A stretch of DNA of 47,614 bases from DAOUEX01 sp034430235. Its GTDB lineage: Bacteria; Chloroflexota; Anaerolineae; UBA2200. The translations under genes and the position numbers were made by a program. The notes below the pieces were generated by a model. That model ran no database searches. It was not told where the DNA came from and saw only the letters and a program-made list of their open reading frames with translations. How positions within the stretch are numbered: position 1 is the stretch's first letter; each line of letters opens with the position of its first letter. The stretch covers positions 1 through 47,614 of the forward strand of contig CAYZGO010000024.1 in NCBI GenBank assembly GCA_964478075.1, read 5' to 3'. Below, in pieces: positions 18,043 to 26,233 of the stretch.

Positions 18043-18663
18043 ATGTGGATAACACCCTACAGCCAGCATACGGATTTCCCTGAGCCTCGCACGGTGGATG
18101 ACAAGATACAGATCTTCGAAGAACAAACCCTTGGCTGGCTCCTAGATATCGCTGGCGCAGCCATAGACGGCACGGCGGCGTTCAACGGAACCAAGCTCGG
18201 AGGACCGATTCTGCATTCCGGCTACGTAGTCACGCAGATGGTCCTGGTTTACTTTGAGCTCATTGCGAAGATGAAAGACGGCTACTTGGAAACCAGGCGG
18301 TCTGAGCCTTATTTCAGAGAGGGTGTCTTGGACGTCTATCCGCAGTTGAGTACGAGCGCGCAGGCCGCAAAAGATGTGCTAACCACCCTGTATCGCTCAG
18401 GTCGCTGCGGCCTATACCACGCAGGAAGGACTGCTGGCAGGATCACGCTTAGTGGTCAACCTACGGAGGCCCTCACATACGATGCGCTACGCCGACGCAT
18501 AACAATCAACCCTCACAAACTCGTCCCCGACCTCAAGGCTCACTTCTCGCAGTACATAGCCGACCTGCGAGACCCGGCCCACGTCGACCTTAGAGCTAAC
18601 TTCGAGAGTAGGTTCGACTACTTGCAGGCTTTTGACCCATTTGCCAAGTACCAGGGGCGGTAG
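18043..18663 (+). CDS. Unknown 206-aa protein with an RX4H motif (HEPN-like candidate)
   Basis: I do not recognise the family with certainty. Residues 121-126 are RCGLYH, an Arg-x4-His pattern of the kind found in the catalytic centre of HEPN ribonucleases, and the predicted structure around it is mostly helical. It has no signal peptide. GGAG lies before ATG 18043. It sits 124 bases after res and 73 bases before a second nuclease-like gene on the same strand, so it belongs to the defence island by position. A role as an RNase effector is inference; the motif alone is short. Confidence 0.6.
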   Translation: MWITPYSQHTDFPEPRTVDDKIQIFEEQTLGWLLDIAGAAIDGTAAFNGTKLGGPILHSGYVVTQMVLVYFELIAKMKDGYLETRRSEPYFREGVLDVYPQLSTSAQAAKDVLTTLYRSGRCGLYHAGRTAGRITLSGQPTEALTYDALRRRITINPHKLVPDLKAHFSQYIADLRDPAHVDLRANFESRFDYLQAFDPFAKYQGR

Positions 18664-18736
18664 ACGTACTTTCGCGGTCCGAGAAATCAGGCATCGTCCC
18701 TATCGTCACAGTCGCGCCTGTTGAGGGGAGACAGAT

Positions 18737-20173
18737 ATGCCCATATCTGTAAGTCAACACATTGGTGTTTCGCCAGAGGCCTTTGCAGAGACCGGCGCCT
18801 TCGACGCAATCCTAGATGTCGATTCCAGGCTGTTCATCGACCCGCACCTACTGCAGGCGACGGCCGCGCTCGAACTGCAGAACTCCTACGCCCGACTCCA
18901 GCAGATCTTCACAGACATACTGCGCCTCCTGGCCGCTTCAAAGCGGTTTGGGGACGTCTTATGGCGAGAGGCAACACGCCGCTTCACCTTCCCAGAACTC
19001 GAGGGGCTCTGCATAGGGTACGCAGCAAAGGGTACATCCGGAAGAGGTATGGGCCGGGAGCTCAGGCGCAGAGTCCTAGTGACCGCAAAGGAGATAGTCG
19101 ATGCAGGAATCCAGGACCCTGTCATCTTTGAGCTCGTCGGCCTCTTCGAAGAAGGCGTTGGTGCCGACCGGATCAGCGATATGACAGGACGACTTGTACT
19201 CCCGGATCTCCTCAGTTATTCTCAGCGGATCTTCTCAGAGCTCGGCGCGCCCCTCCGCCCCGTTCGTTTTCGCAGCAATACCTACCGCCTGGCAGTGAAT
19301 CCGTTCAATCGCAGGGCTATCATTCTGATGCCTATAGATATTCTTCGGGACCTTCCCATCGCCCACAGCTTCGACGACATCGATGTTGTCTGCGCGGCCA
19401 ACAGGGAATTGCGTGCAAGAGTGAACAAGATCATAGGCGCCACCTGGCGCCGGGCGACCACACGAGGCAAGAAGCATCAGCTGCGTCGAGTGCTGCTTAG
19501 CGAACCCGACGTACTCCGAGACCTGCTCGAAGTATACAAACGAAAACCCCGAATCCGCTACGACTTTGCAGATGATCCCGCTGGCGAAGTCATCTGGTAC
19601 CGTGCTTCGCACGATTTCGTCTCGAGATTCCCCTTGAAGCTGATGCTTTCCCCACAACCAACGCGAGCTGTCGTGTTGCGGATTGTGCTTGCCATATGCG
19701 AGAAATTCAAGCGCTTGATAGAGCACAATGGGCTTGCTGACCTGCTCTACGAAAAAACTGGGAAGCATAAGAGAGAAAGTGCTGCCCAGAAGCTATTCTA
19801 TGGTATTGCTGATGCGTACTGTGAATCGAATGACCTTGATCTCAGCCCAGAGGCCAACGCTGGCAGAGGTCCCGTTGACTTCAAGATCAGCAGAGGCTAT
19901 GCCACTCGCGTTGTTGTCGAGACCAAACTGACAACCAACCCAAAACTCTTGCACGGCTTTCGCACCCAGCTCGCCGAATACCAGAAGGCCGAGCAGACCA
20001 AGGACTCCGTCTACCTCGTGATTGACGTTGGCGGATCCAGAAAGCGGCTTCATGCCCTCGTGAATCTCGCATCAGACGCAAAGGCAGAGGGCAAGGCGGT
20101 GCCCAAGCTCATAGTGGTTGATGCTAAGCCAAAAGCCTCCGCCAGTAGATACAAAAGTCAGACGGAATCGTAG
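18737..20173 (+). CDS. Putative PD-(D/E)XK-type protein of the defence island
   Basis: This 478-aa protein is unrecognised in its first 370 residues (start MPISVSQHIG; a GAFDAILDVDSRLFIDPH block near residue 20). At 381-397 it has the pattern Asp381 (PVDF) then VVVETK with Glu395 and Lys397, matching the core of PD-(D/E)XK nucleases. GGGGAG lies just before ATG 18737. It is the last gene of the plus-strand island. Its 3' end overlaps by 16 bases a small frame on the opposite strand. It may be a nuclease partner of the RX4H protein. Confidence 0.6.
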   Translation: MPISVSQHIGVSPEAFAETGAFDAILDVDSRLFIDPHLLQATAALELQNSYARLQQIFTDILRLLAASKRFGDVLWREATRRFTFPELEGLCIGYAAKGTSGRGMGRELRRRVLVTAKEIVDAGIQDPVIFELVGLFEEGVGADRISDMTGRLVLPDLLSYSQRIFSELGAPLRPVRFRSNTYRLAVNPFNRRAIILMPIDILRDLPIAHSFDDIDVVCAANRELRARVNKIIGATWRRATTRGKKHQLRRVLLSEPDVLRDLLEVYKRKPRIRYDFADDPAGEVIWYRASHDFVSRFPLKLMLSPQPTRAVVLRIVLAICEKFKRLIEHNGLADLLYEKTGKHKRESAAQKLFYGIADAYCESNDLDLSPEANAGRGPVDFKISRGYATRVVVETKLTTNPKLLHGFRTQLAEYQKAEQTKDSVYLVIDVGGSRKRLHALVNLASDAKAEGKAVPKLIVVDAKPKASASRYKSQTES

Positions 20174-20457
20174 GCAGACTCCGCCTGTGCCAACACGAGC
20201 GCTGTGACCCTGTGGCTTGCCGCCCCGAACTCGCGGGTGAGCCGGTGCGAGGGCCTCTGCACTTGGCCAAGCTGAATCACAACAACCGGTGGATACCGCA
20301 AGCTGCAGGGCTGAGTCGCGTGCTGTTGCTCCTCTTCTTGGAGAGCCCGCTCGATATCCTCAACAGCCAAATCGAGGTACCGCTGCAGTACGTCCAGTGA
20401 GCTATCCCCATCAACATCCTCAAAGAGTGCAAGTCGCAACGATCCCTCAGCATGCAC
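20158..20457 (-). CDS. Small hypothetical protein, convergent with the defence island
   Basis: A GTG-started frame of 99 residues. The first 45 residues read like a real acidic helical protein (LFEDVDGDSSLDVLQRYLDL and EDIERALQEEE); the rest is less convincing. A weak promoter-like pair (TTGACC, 17 bases, TAGGTT) lies upstream, but there is no clear ribosome site. It could be a small regulator or antitoxin, or it may not be a gene. It overlaps the end of the upstream nuclease-like gene by 16 bases. Confidence 0.35.
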   Translation of the reverse strand: MHAEGSLRLALFEDVDGDSSLDVLQRYLDLAVEDIERALQEEEQQHATQPCSLRYPPVVVIQLGQVQRPSHRLTREFGAASHRVTALVLAQAESAYDSV

Positions 20458-20558
20458 AGAGCGAAGGTGGGGCGGAACCTATGGGGTGCGTTCGGGCTGG
20501 TCAACTGCTGGCATGCCGGTTGGACAGCCAGGGACCCTTGCCGCTACAGGTTGCAAGA

Positions 20559-20631
20559 AGCGGGCGATGGGACTCGAACCCACGACATTCTGCTTGGGAA
20601 GCAGACGCTCTGCCAACTGAGCTACACCCGC
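20559..20631 (-). tRNA. tRNA-Gly (anticodon CCC)
   Basis: The cloverleaf is complete: acceptor GCGGGTG/CGCCCGC, D arm GCTC/GAGC, anticodon arm TCTGC-TTCCCAA-GCAGA with anticodon CCC, T arm GTGGG-TTCGAGT-CCCAT. The discriminator base is U and no CCA is encoded. A consensus promoter is directly upstream. A broken copy of this gene lies at 5719-5821, so this tRNA was probably an integration target. Confidence 0.95.
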
Positions 20632-20642
20632 AACACGAAGCA

Positions 20643-20671
20643 ATTATAGCTAACAGTCAAATAAGTGTCAA
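20643..20671 (-). promoter_or_regulatory. Consensus promoter of tRNA-Gly, overlapping a stop codon
   Basis: On the minus strand: TTGACA (20666-20671), 17 bases, TATAAT (20643-20648), a perfect sigma-70 consensus ending 12 bases before the tRNA. The -35 box contains the TGA stop of the propeller gene (20668-20670). Confidence 0.88.
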
Positions 20672-23025
20672 AAACGTGAGGGCAGCACCGCCTGCTTGAA
20701 CATGATAGGCAGGTACACCACGTAGTTTGCCGGCGTGGCAGACGCTGTGGCGCTTGGTGTGGCTGTGGGGGGCGTCCCTGTAGCCGTGGCGCTGGCTTCC
20801 GCCGTGGGCGTCGTAGTTGGCGTCTCGGTGACAGGTGGGGTGCTGGTGTCGGTTGGTGTCGCAGTGGGTGTGGGCGTTGGCAGCATCAAAACGAACTCGC
20901 TGAGGCCGTGATTGGTAGCGAACCACAGATGCCCCGCGGGGTCCACTTCGACCGCGTAGGTGTCGGCGGCTGCCAGGCCGTGTGCGGTGGTGAACGTCTC
21001 CCAGATATCGTCGTCCTTCTGCAGAGGCGTGCCACCGTCGCTGAAGCGGTTCACACCATCCCAGGTGGCCAGCCACCAGAGCCCTTCCCAGTCGCGCGCC
21101 AGGCCACGGACCCACACGCCAGCCATGCCGTCCCGGTCATCATAGGTCTGCCAGCGGTCGTCTATTTTGTCAAAATGCGTACCACTGTCGTCCAGCACGC
21201 TCAGGCCGCGATCAGTGGCTGCCCAGATGTATCCCCGCTCGTCCAGTGCAATATCGTAGACGTTGTTCGAGGCGAGGCCATCAGACACAATATGCGTCAC
21301 CCAACGGTCGTCTGCCTTCTCGAACAGCGTGCCGCCATCATCCAGCAGGCTCAGGCCGCCGGTAGTGCCGAACCAGACGATGTTTCCTTGCTGCGCGACG
21401 GCGATGGTGCGCACCATGTTACTGCCCAGGCCATCGCTCACAGTGAAGGTGGCTTGTACATCAGCCGACGGATCGAAGGGCGTGCCGTAATGATCAATCA
21501 CAACCACGCCTTGGCCGGTGCCAACCCAGACCAGCCGCGTCCCCTCTAGGACTAAAGAAGACACGTACGGCGAGGGCAAGTTGTCCACGTAGGTAGCCCA
21601 GGTGGGCGTGATGGATGTGTCGTCCAGCACACTCAGCCCACCAGGCATGCTTTCCAACGTGGAGGGTTGCGTACCAAACCACTTGTAGCCGTTAACGTCA
21701 AAGGCCACAGCACTGACATAGTTCGAGCCCAGTCCATCGTTATGCCTGTAGTGTGTCCAACCTGCACCGTTCCAGAGGCTTGCACCGCTGTTCCACGTAC
21801 CGCACAGCAGCGTACCAGCGGCATCAAAGGCCAGTGAGGTCACTTTGTTGGAGACAGGCCCCTCGCCACTGGCATAGGTTCGCCACAGGTCATCTGTCTT
21901 GTCGTCGGGCGTGCCACCTGCGTCCAGTGCGCCAATGCCGCCTCCTCTCGTGCCGAATAACATATGCCGCAGGCCATCGTAGGCCACAGTCGTTGCACCA
22001 CCCGCCGGCAGTCCATCTGCTGTAGAGAAGACGGGCCATCTGCCGTCATCCAAGACCACGGTCACCTGCCCATCCCCCAGCACCAGCCAAGCATTGTCCT
22101 GCTCGTCCAGGTCTACGGCCAGCACCTCCGGGTAGGGCAGCCCACTGCCAGGCCGGTAGCTGCGCCAGTGATAGTCCACTGTGCGCACATTCAGTCCGCC
22201 TTCTGTGGCCACCCACACCTCTCCCTTCTCGCACACAATCTGCCGGATGCGGTTGGAGACTAGCACATTGGCCGTGGTATAGGTGCTAAGCGTGGAAGTG
22301 ATCCACTGGTCGGCATCTGAGAAAACTGTGATACCGCTGCGCGTTCCACACCATACCTCCCTGGTGTTGCTGACAGCGATAGTGGTTACATAGTTTGCGG
22401 TCATGCCATCGGCAGCGGTATAGCTGCGCATGCGTGGCGTACCCGAGTCATCGAGCACCGTCACACCCCGGTTGGTACCAAACCACTTGAATTCTACACC
22501 CCCAGAGCCACGTGTGATGCCAATGGCCTGCACGCGTTCGCCGATCAGGCCATCAACCAGGCTGTAGTGCTGCCACATGTCGTCAGACAAGTCCAATGGC
22601 GTGCCCCCATCATCCAACACACTGACCCCAGCAGCAGTGCCAAACCACTTGCGCCCCTGCTCGTCTACCAGAACCGACAACACGTCATTCGAGCGTAGAC
22701 CACTAGCCGTCGTGCGCGTGACGCAGCGTCCTGATACGAGGTCCCAGCAAGCCACGCCGCCGTCGGTGGCAACCCAGGCGCAGCGCTCGCCCCCCACATT
22801 CTCAACGGCCGTGGCGCGCACGTGATCCACGTTTGTGTAATTCACCCAGTGGCCTGTGGTGGCGGAGACTACTGCTGCACCTTCGTGCACCTCAGAGGCC
22901 CAGATAACAGAGGCGAAGAGCACTGCGAGCACACATGAGCTAGCTGCCCAGCCCAGGATCAAGGTCAGGCGAGGATTAACACGCGCACCTGCTACTGGTT
23001 GAGGACCGGCCACGTGTGATGCCAT
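20668..23025 (-). CDS. Secreted two-component-regulator-type beta-propeller protein
   Basis: This 785-aa extracytoplasmic protein has an N-terminal membrane or signal segment (about residues 18-45). It is built from many Reg_prop-like repeats of about 40 residues, each with patterns such as GLxSNxV, AxDxxGxxWxGT and SVLDDSGT, which should fold into one or two beta-propellers. The last 80 residues are a Pro/Thr-rich linker followed by YVVYLPIMFK, a C-terminal signature common in Chloroflexota surface proteins. No histidine kinase is attached. ATG 23025 was chosen over an in-frame TTG at 23067 because AGGAGG precedes it (12 bases, rather long). It could be an adhesin or ligand-binding surface protein made with the pilus genes upstream. 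Confidence 0.85.
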   Translation of the reverse strand: MASHVAGPQPVAGARVNPRLTLILGWAASSCVLAVLFASVIWASEVHEGAAVVSATTGHWVNYTNVDHVRATAVENVGGERCAWVATDGGVACWDLVSGRCVTRTTASGLRSNDVLSVLVDEQGRKWFGTAAGVSVLDDGGTPLDLSDDMWQHYSLVDGLIGERVQAIGITRGSGGVEFKWFGTNRGVTVLDDSGTPRMRSYTAADGMTANYVTTIAVSNTREVWCGTRSGITVFSDADQWITSTLSTYTTANVLVSNRIRQIVCEKGEVWVATEGGLNVRTVDYHWRSYRPGSGLPYPEVLAVDLDEQDNAWLVLGDGQVTVVLDDGRWPVFSTADGLPAGGATTVAYDGLRHMLFGTRGGGIGALDAGGTPDDKTDDLWRTYASGEGPVSNKVTSLAFDAAGTLLCGTWNSGASLWNGAGWTHYRHNDGLGSNYVSAVAFDVNGYKWFGTQPSTLESMPGGLSVLDDTSITPTWATYVDNLPSPYVSSLVLEGTRLVWVGTGQGVVVIDHYGTPFDPSADVQATFTVSDGLGSNMVRTIAVAQQGNIVWFGTTGGLSLLDDGGTLFEKADDRWVTHIVSDGLASNNVYDIALDERGYIWAATDRGLSVLDDSGTHFDKIDDRWQTYDDRDGMAGVWVRGLARDWEGLWWLATWDGVNRFSDGGTPLQKDDDIWETFTTAHGLAAADTYAVEVDPAGHLWFATNHGLSEFVLMLPTPTPTATPTDTSTPPVTETPTTTPTAEASATATGTPPTATPSATASATPANYVVYLPIMFKQAVLPSRF

Positions 23026-23090
23026 GTGTCTTTCTTGCCTCCTACGAGAGCGGGTAGTCTTGCCCAATTGCGTTGATATGAAAGCTGGCT

Positions 23091-23203
23091 CTTTCTCACC
23101 GCAGAGACCGCCGCCCCGTCAAAGAGATGCCGGGACGCTTCGCAGAGAACGCTGAGAAACCTCAAGAACCTCTGCGCACTCTGCGTGCTCTGCGGTAAAG
23201 AAA
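23091..23203. repeat. Non-coding element with terminal inverted repeats (ACCGCAGAG / CTCTGCGGT)
   Basis: It lies in the 306-base gap between the propeller gene and the tadE genes. The ends TTTCTCACCGCAGAG (23092-23106) and CTCTGCGGTAAAGAAA (23188-23203) are near-perfect inverted repeats, and GCAGAG/CTCTGC blocks recur inside. No reading frame is credible. Repeats of this composition are scattered in many environmental bacterial genomes. It may be a small non-autonomous element or a large RNA hairpin. The remainder, 23204-23331, shows nothing clear. Confidence 0.6.
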
Positions 23204-23331
23204 AGGCATCAACACCAAAGAGGGAACCACGTGAGAGCGAAACGAAAAGAAATGCTCCCACTGCAGGCACAGGACCTATAGGGGAGCAACCTTGGCGCGG
23301 CAAGCCTGGTAAGCCGACTTGTGGACACACT

Positions 23332-23838
23332 TCAATAAGGCCCGTCTTCTGTGGGGGGAATCCAAGACCCGCTAAGCCCTTCGACGTAGCTCACCTGCTG
23401 CTCGACAAGCGTGACGGTACCAAAGTTGAGCAGGGGTAGCGTGACCAGGCCGGGCACCATAAGCTCTGCATGTGCGGTGAAGAACCAACCCAATTGGGTC
23501 AGGTCCGAGCCGCGCGCTTCAGGTTCTATGACCACCTGCACACGGAGGGTATAACCTTGTGGGATAAGCGTGTTGCGTTTCAGTTCGTTGTCAATGATGC
23601 CAGAAGCCCGCACTTTGGCATCCTGCTCCCACTGCCCGGCAGAGCCTAGCCGCCAGGTTCTTCCTTCTGTCGAGAGTTGTCGCACGGCCTGATATACCCC
23701 CAGGTAGAGGGACTGCCGCACAGTTATCACTTTCCATATCTCCAGGATGCCAAAGACGAGGAGGATGAAGAGCGGCAGGACCAGCGCGTAGGTGACGACG
23801 CTAGCCCCTTTCTTGTCCCTGTGAAACCAAGCAAACAT
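23332..23838 (-). CDS. TadE-like pseudopilin (third of three)
   Basis: This 168-aa protein has a short basic N-terminus (FHRDKKGASVV), one hydrophobic helix (about residues 17-38, YALVLPLFILLVFGILEIWKV) and a beta-rich outside domain, the layout of TadE pseudopilins of the tad pilus system. ATG 23838 was chosen because GGGAGG lies six bases before it. It starts two bases after the stop of the preceding tadE-like gene, so it is translationally linked. It is the last gene of the tad group. Confidence 0.8.
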   Translation of the reverse strand: MFAWFHRDKKGASVVTYALVLPLFILLVFGILEIWKVITVRQSLYLGVYQAVRQLSTEGRTWRLGSAGQWEQDAKVRASGIIDNELKRNTLIPQGYTLRVQVVIEPEARGSDLTQLGWFFTAHAELMVPGLVTLPLLNFGTVTLVEQQVSYVEGLSGSWIPPTEDGPY

Positions 23839-23840
23839 GG

Positions 23841-24437
23841 TCAGCCTCCCGCCCCGGGCGTAGGCGTGGGTACGGGTGTGGGCGTTGGCAGCGGCGGCGG
23901 GTACCATGGTCCACAATCAACGAAGGTAGTGTGGGCACTGGTTAGCGTCACGTTGCCCAGGGAGAGCCCCAGCACGGAGGCCTGCCAGGGCAGTGTTATC
24001 TGTGTGCGCACGGTGAAAACCAGGTTGCTGGTGTCTGGGTTGTCTAAGTGTGTCTTTATCCGCACACAGTCAAAGTTCACTGGCGAGCGAATCTCCTGGC
24101 CAGCACCGTTGAAGTAACGGATCACGATGTGCATCGGCGTGTCTGTGGAGATAAACGAATTGGCCAGCAATGACTCCCGTATCAGACATTCTGCACGCAG
24201 GGTGTCATCCACAGATTCACGGTTGTACCTGTGGTCATAGTAGAACTTGTGGTGCACAGACAGATAGCGCGCAGCCTGGTACGTGCCCGCATCCAGCGAT
24301 TGTCTGATCGAGGCCAATTTCATCAACTCGAAGGAACCGTACAGAATAACGACAAAGATGGGAAGGATCAGTGCAAACTGTATGAGGTCGTACGCTCCTC
24401 TTTGATCCCTGAATAGCGCTCGCAGACGCTCGAACAT
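23841..24437 (-). CDS. TadE-like pseudopilin with a Pro/Thr tail (second of three)
   Basis: This 198-aa protein has the same plan as its neighbours: RDQRGAYDLIQF N-terminus, one membrane helix (about 20-40), a mixed outside domain and a C-terminal proline/threonine run (PLPTPTPVPTPTPG) that could span or anchor in the cell wall or surface layer. ATG 24437 was preferred over an upstream in-frame start because GAGG lies about eight bases ahead. The gene overlaps neither neighbour but is tightly packed. Confidence 0.78.
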   Translation of the reverse strand: MFERLRALFRDQRGAYDLIQFALILPIFVVILYGSFELMKLASIRQSLDAGTYQAARYLSVHHKFYYDHRYNRESVDDTLRAECLIRESLLANSFISTDTPMHIVIRYFNGAGQEIRSPVNFDCVRIKTHLDNPDTSNLVFTVRTQITLPWQASVLGLSLGNVTLTSAHTTFVDCGPWYPPPLPTPTPVPTPTPGAGG

Positions 24438-24451
24438 ATCAGGCCTCACAC

Positions 24452-24946
24452 CTAGGGATAGCACTCAAGTTGGCCACGTATCGTCCGCGTGAACTTGAGC
24501 TGCAAGGGCACGCCATTGGCTTCGCCAAACCGTGGTGGCACAAGAACTTCATGCCAGAGCTCCACCTTAATCCAGAATTGCCCCTTTTTGCAGTAGTTGC
24601 GCATGTTGGCTTCGGGATTCAGCCAGATAGTGATAGCTGGATTTGGGCTGCCTGGCCCTGCGCGGACACTGTCCTCAGATACGAAGGAATTGTTCTGCAG
24701 TTCGGCCACGATGAGTGGCCAGACCTTCTGTGCCCACATGCCACTGCTAAGCCCCCACTTTAGGCCATTTAGAGCGATGTACTTGGCAGCCTGGTAGGTT
24801 GCGGCGTGCAGCGATTGCTTGATAGAAACAACTTTCCAGACTTCGAAGGACATGTACAGGATGAGGACAAAGATGATGATGAACAGCAAAGACTGGATAG
24901 TCGTTGAGCCTTTCTTGTCTTTGGTCCAGTTCACCACAGGAACCAT
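24452..24946 (-). CDS. TadE-like pseudopilin (first of three)
   Basis: A 164-aa protein with a KDKKGSTTIQSLLF N-terminal region followed by a single membrane helix (about residues 15-36) and a soluble domain. The start is uncertain: ATG 24946 has GGAG ten bases upstream, while an in-frame GTG at 24979 would add 11 residues. From 24946 the gene overlaps the 3' end of the prepilin peptidase gene by 16 bases. Confidence 0.78.
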   Translation of the reverse strand: MVPVVNWTKDKKGSTTIQSLLFIIIFVLILYMSFEVWKVVSIKQSLHAATYQAAKYIALNGLKWGLSSGMWAQKVWPLIVAELQNNSFVSEDSVRAGPGSPNPAITIWLNPEANMRNYCKKGQFWIKVELWHEVLVPPRFGEANGVPLQLKFTRTIRGQLECYP

Positions 24947-25494
24947 AAGTATATCGCTCCAGGCAGACAGAAAGTCCACGCATATGGCCGGCCCTTTTCC
25001 TCCAACTCATGCTGAGTAGGGAAGATGGAGCCTTCCTTCAATCTTTTGCCCAGTGTCTGTAGGATGTCACGCAGCCGCCTGCCGCGCAGTTTGAGCAGTA
25101 GTAATGGCAGAGTCAGGATGAGCATTGCGACAGCCAGGAAAACGCTAAAATCAACAGTGGGGAACAAGGCGAAGATGCCCATTAGCGTCTTGGCGTCTCC
25201 GCCTCCTAGGATGTGCAGTTCCCAAAGAGCAAAGCAGAGTCCCGAGGCTAGAATCATAAACAACAGGGCATGCAGAGCCTGCTCGTCGGCAAGGGTGTCC
25301 GGCATCCATCTACCTGAAGACACGCCAAACTGGGCGGCAACTGCTCTCAGGGCATACCAACCTCCGCGAAGCATTCGCCATCCCCCCAGCAGAGCAATTG
25401 CTGGAAGCGTCAACCAATTGGAAATGGTTGCCGTGCGCGCATCCACGTAAACAATGACAAGCAGCCACAGTGTGACAACGATCTTAAGAAGCAA
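24931..25494 (-). CDS. tadV: Prepilin peptidase, A24 family (TadV/CpaA-like)
   Basis: This 187-aa membrane aspartic protease cleaves the leader of Flp pilins and pseudopilins. It shows several membrane helices and both expected acidic motifs: an Asp in the YVDARTATISN region (about residue 18) and GGGDAKTL (Asp at about 99). It is the short, methylase-free form usual in tad loci. It lies between the pilin and tadE genes, as in other tad operons. Confidence 0.88.
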   Translation of the reverse strand: MLLKIVVTLWLLVIVYVDARTATISNWLTLPAIALLGGWRMLRGGWYALRAVAAQFGVSSGRWMPDTLADEQALHALLFMILASGLCFALWELHILGGGDAKTLMGIFALFPTVDFSVFLAVAMLILTLPLLLLKLRGRRLRDILQTLGKRLKEGSIFPTQHELEEKGRPYAWTFCLPGAIYLWFLW

Positions 25495-25549
25495 TGGTAT
25501 TGCTGAAATGAGTGTTTCCCCAAAGGTGGAGAATCGCGCACTCCTTTAG

Positions 25550-25717
25550 CTACTGGGTCAACTGCACCAGGATCCCTTCCATGACCTTGATTACTTCGTC
25601 GTAGATCTGGATGAGGATGAGGCCCGTGGACAGCAGTAGCACGACGGTCACCAACGCCCATTCCACAAGCTCGGCGCCGCTCTCATCTAGGAGAAACCTC
25701 TGCAATTCCTTGACCAT
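25550..25717 (-). CDS. flp: Flp-type type IVb pilin (second copy)
   Basis: A 55-residue prepilin: MVKELQRFLLDESGAELVEW, then a hydrophobic helix and a short tail. ESGAELVEW is the Flp processing region; cleavage after Gly would leave a mature protein with Glu at position 5. ATG 25717 was chosen so that the leader has normal length. It is similar to the pilin at 25920-26111; a strong RNA hairpin lies between them. Confidence 0.88.
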   Translation of the reverse strand: MVKELQRFLLDESGAELVEWALVTVVLLLSTGLILIQIYDEVIKVMEGILVQLTQ

Positions 25718-25810
25718 ACAACTCCTTCTGTGTCTCGGTACCAACCAGCGTGCAGTGGTCATATCAGGACCAAAGGAACGCCCACCTCAGATTGGATTTG
25801 CGCCCATCTG

Positions 25811-25840
25811 TTGGGGGATGCAGGCGACTGCACCCCCCAA
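25811..25840 (-). promoter_or_regulatory. Strong RNA hairpin between the two pilin genes
   Basis: On the transcribed (minus) strand the 30 bases fold into a 13-bp stem, TTGGGGG plus TGCAG blocks with one G-U pair, closed by a four-base loop. No U-run follows. It probably stabilises the 3' end of the upstream pilin message or limits read-through. Another perfect palindrome, TTCCACGTGGAA, lies beside it at 25841-25852. Confidence 0.7.
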
Positions 25841-25919
25841 TTCCACGTGGAATGAATCGCTTACACAGTCCGCAATCTGCGTAAGGAGCTGGATGGCGGG
25901 ACTGGCGATGTGCAAACCA

Positions 25920-26111
25920 CTAGCTGGGACTAGCTGCGGGGCGCAAAATCTGCTGCAAGACTCTAAGAATCTCACGATAGATATCGCTGAGTTGGTCGCC
26001 GATGGCCTGAATGATCAGGTAAGTGGCTAACACCAGAATCACTGTCACGATAGCCCATTCCACCAGTTCGGGACCACTCTCGTCGGACAAGAACCTTCCG
26101 AGTTCACGCAT
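25920..26111 (-). CDS. flp: Flp-type type IVb pilin (first copy)
   Basis: A 63-residue prepilin: MRELGRFLSDESGPELVEW followed by a hydrophobic helix and a short C-terminal tail. It shares the leader and ESG-x-ELVEW site with the second pilin. ATG 26111 is preceded by a near-ideal AAAGGAGGTGA ribosome site, consistent with a highly expressed structural subunit. Confidence 0.88.
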   Translation of the reverse strand: MRELGRFLSDESGPELVEWAIVTVILVLATYLIIQAIGDQLSDIYREILRVLQQILRPAASPS

Positions 26112-26202
26112 TCCTGAATTCACCTCCTTTCGCTCCAAGGTCCCAGTTTGATAAGTCTGTTTCACAGCACCTCCCTTGACCTGCTAAGCCGGACTAGAAA
26201 TA

Positions 26203-26223
26203 CGCCCATTTGGGCGATGGGCG
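26203..26223 (-). terminator. Possible attenuator hairpin between tadC and the pilin genes
   Basis: A 7-bp stem, CGCCCAT/ATGGGCG, followed on the minus strand by TATTTCT. It is a weak intrinsic-terminator-like structure in the 122-base gap. Confidence 0.35.
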
Positions 26224-26233
26224 TCCTCTGTCA

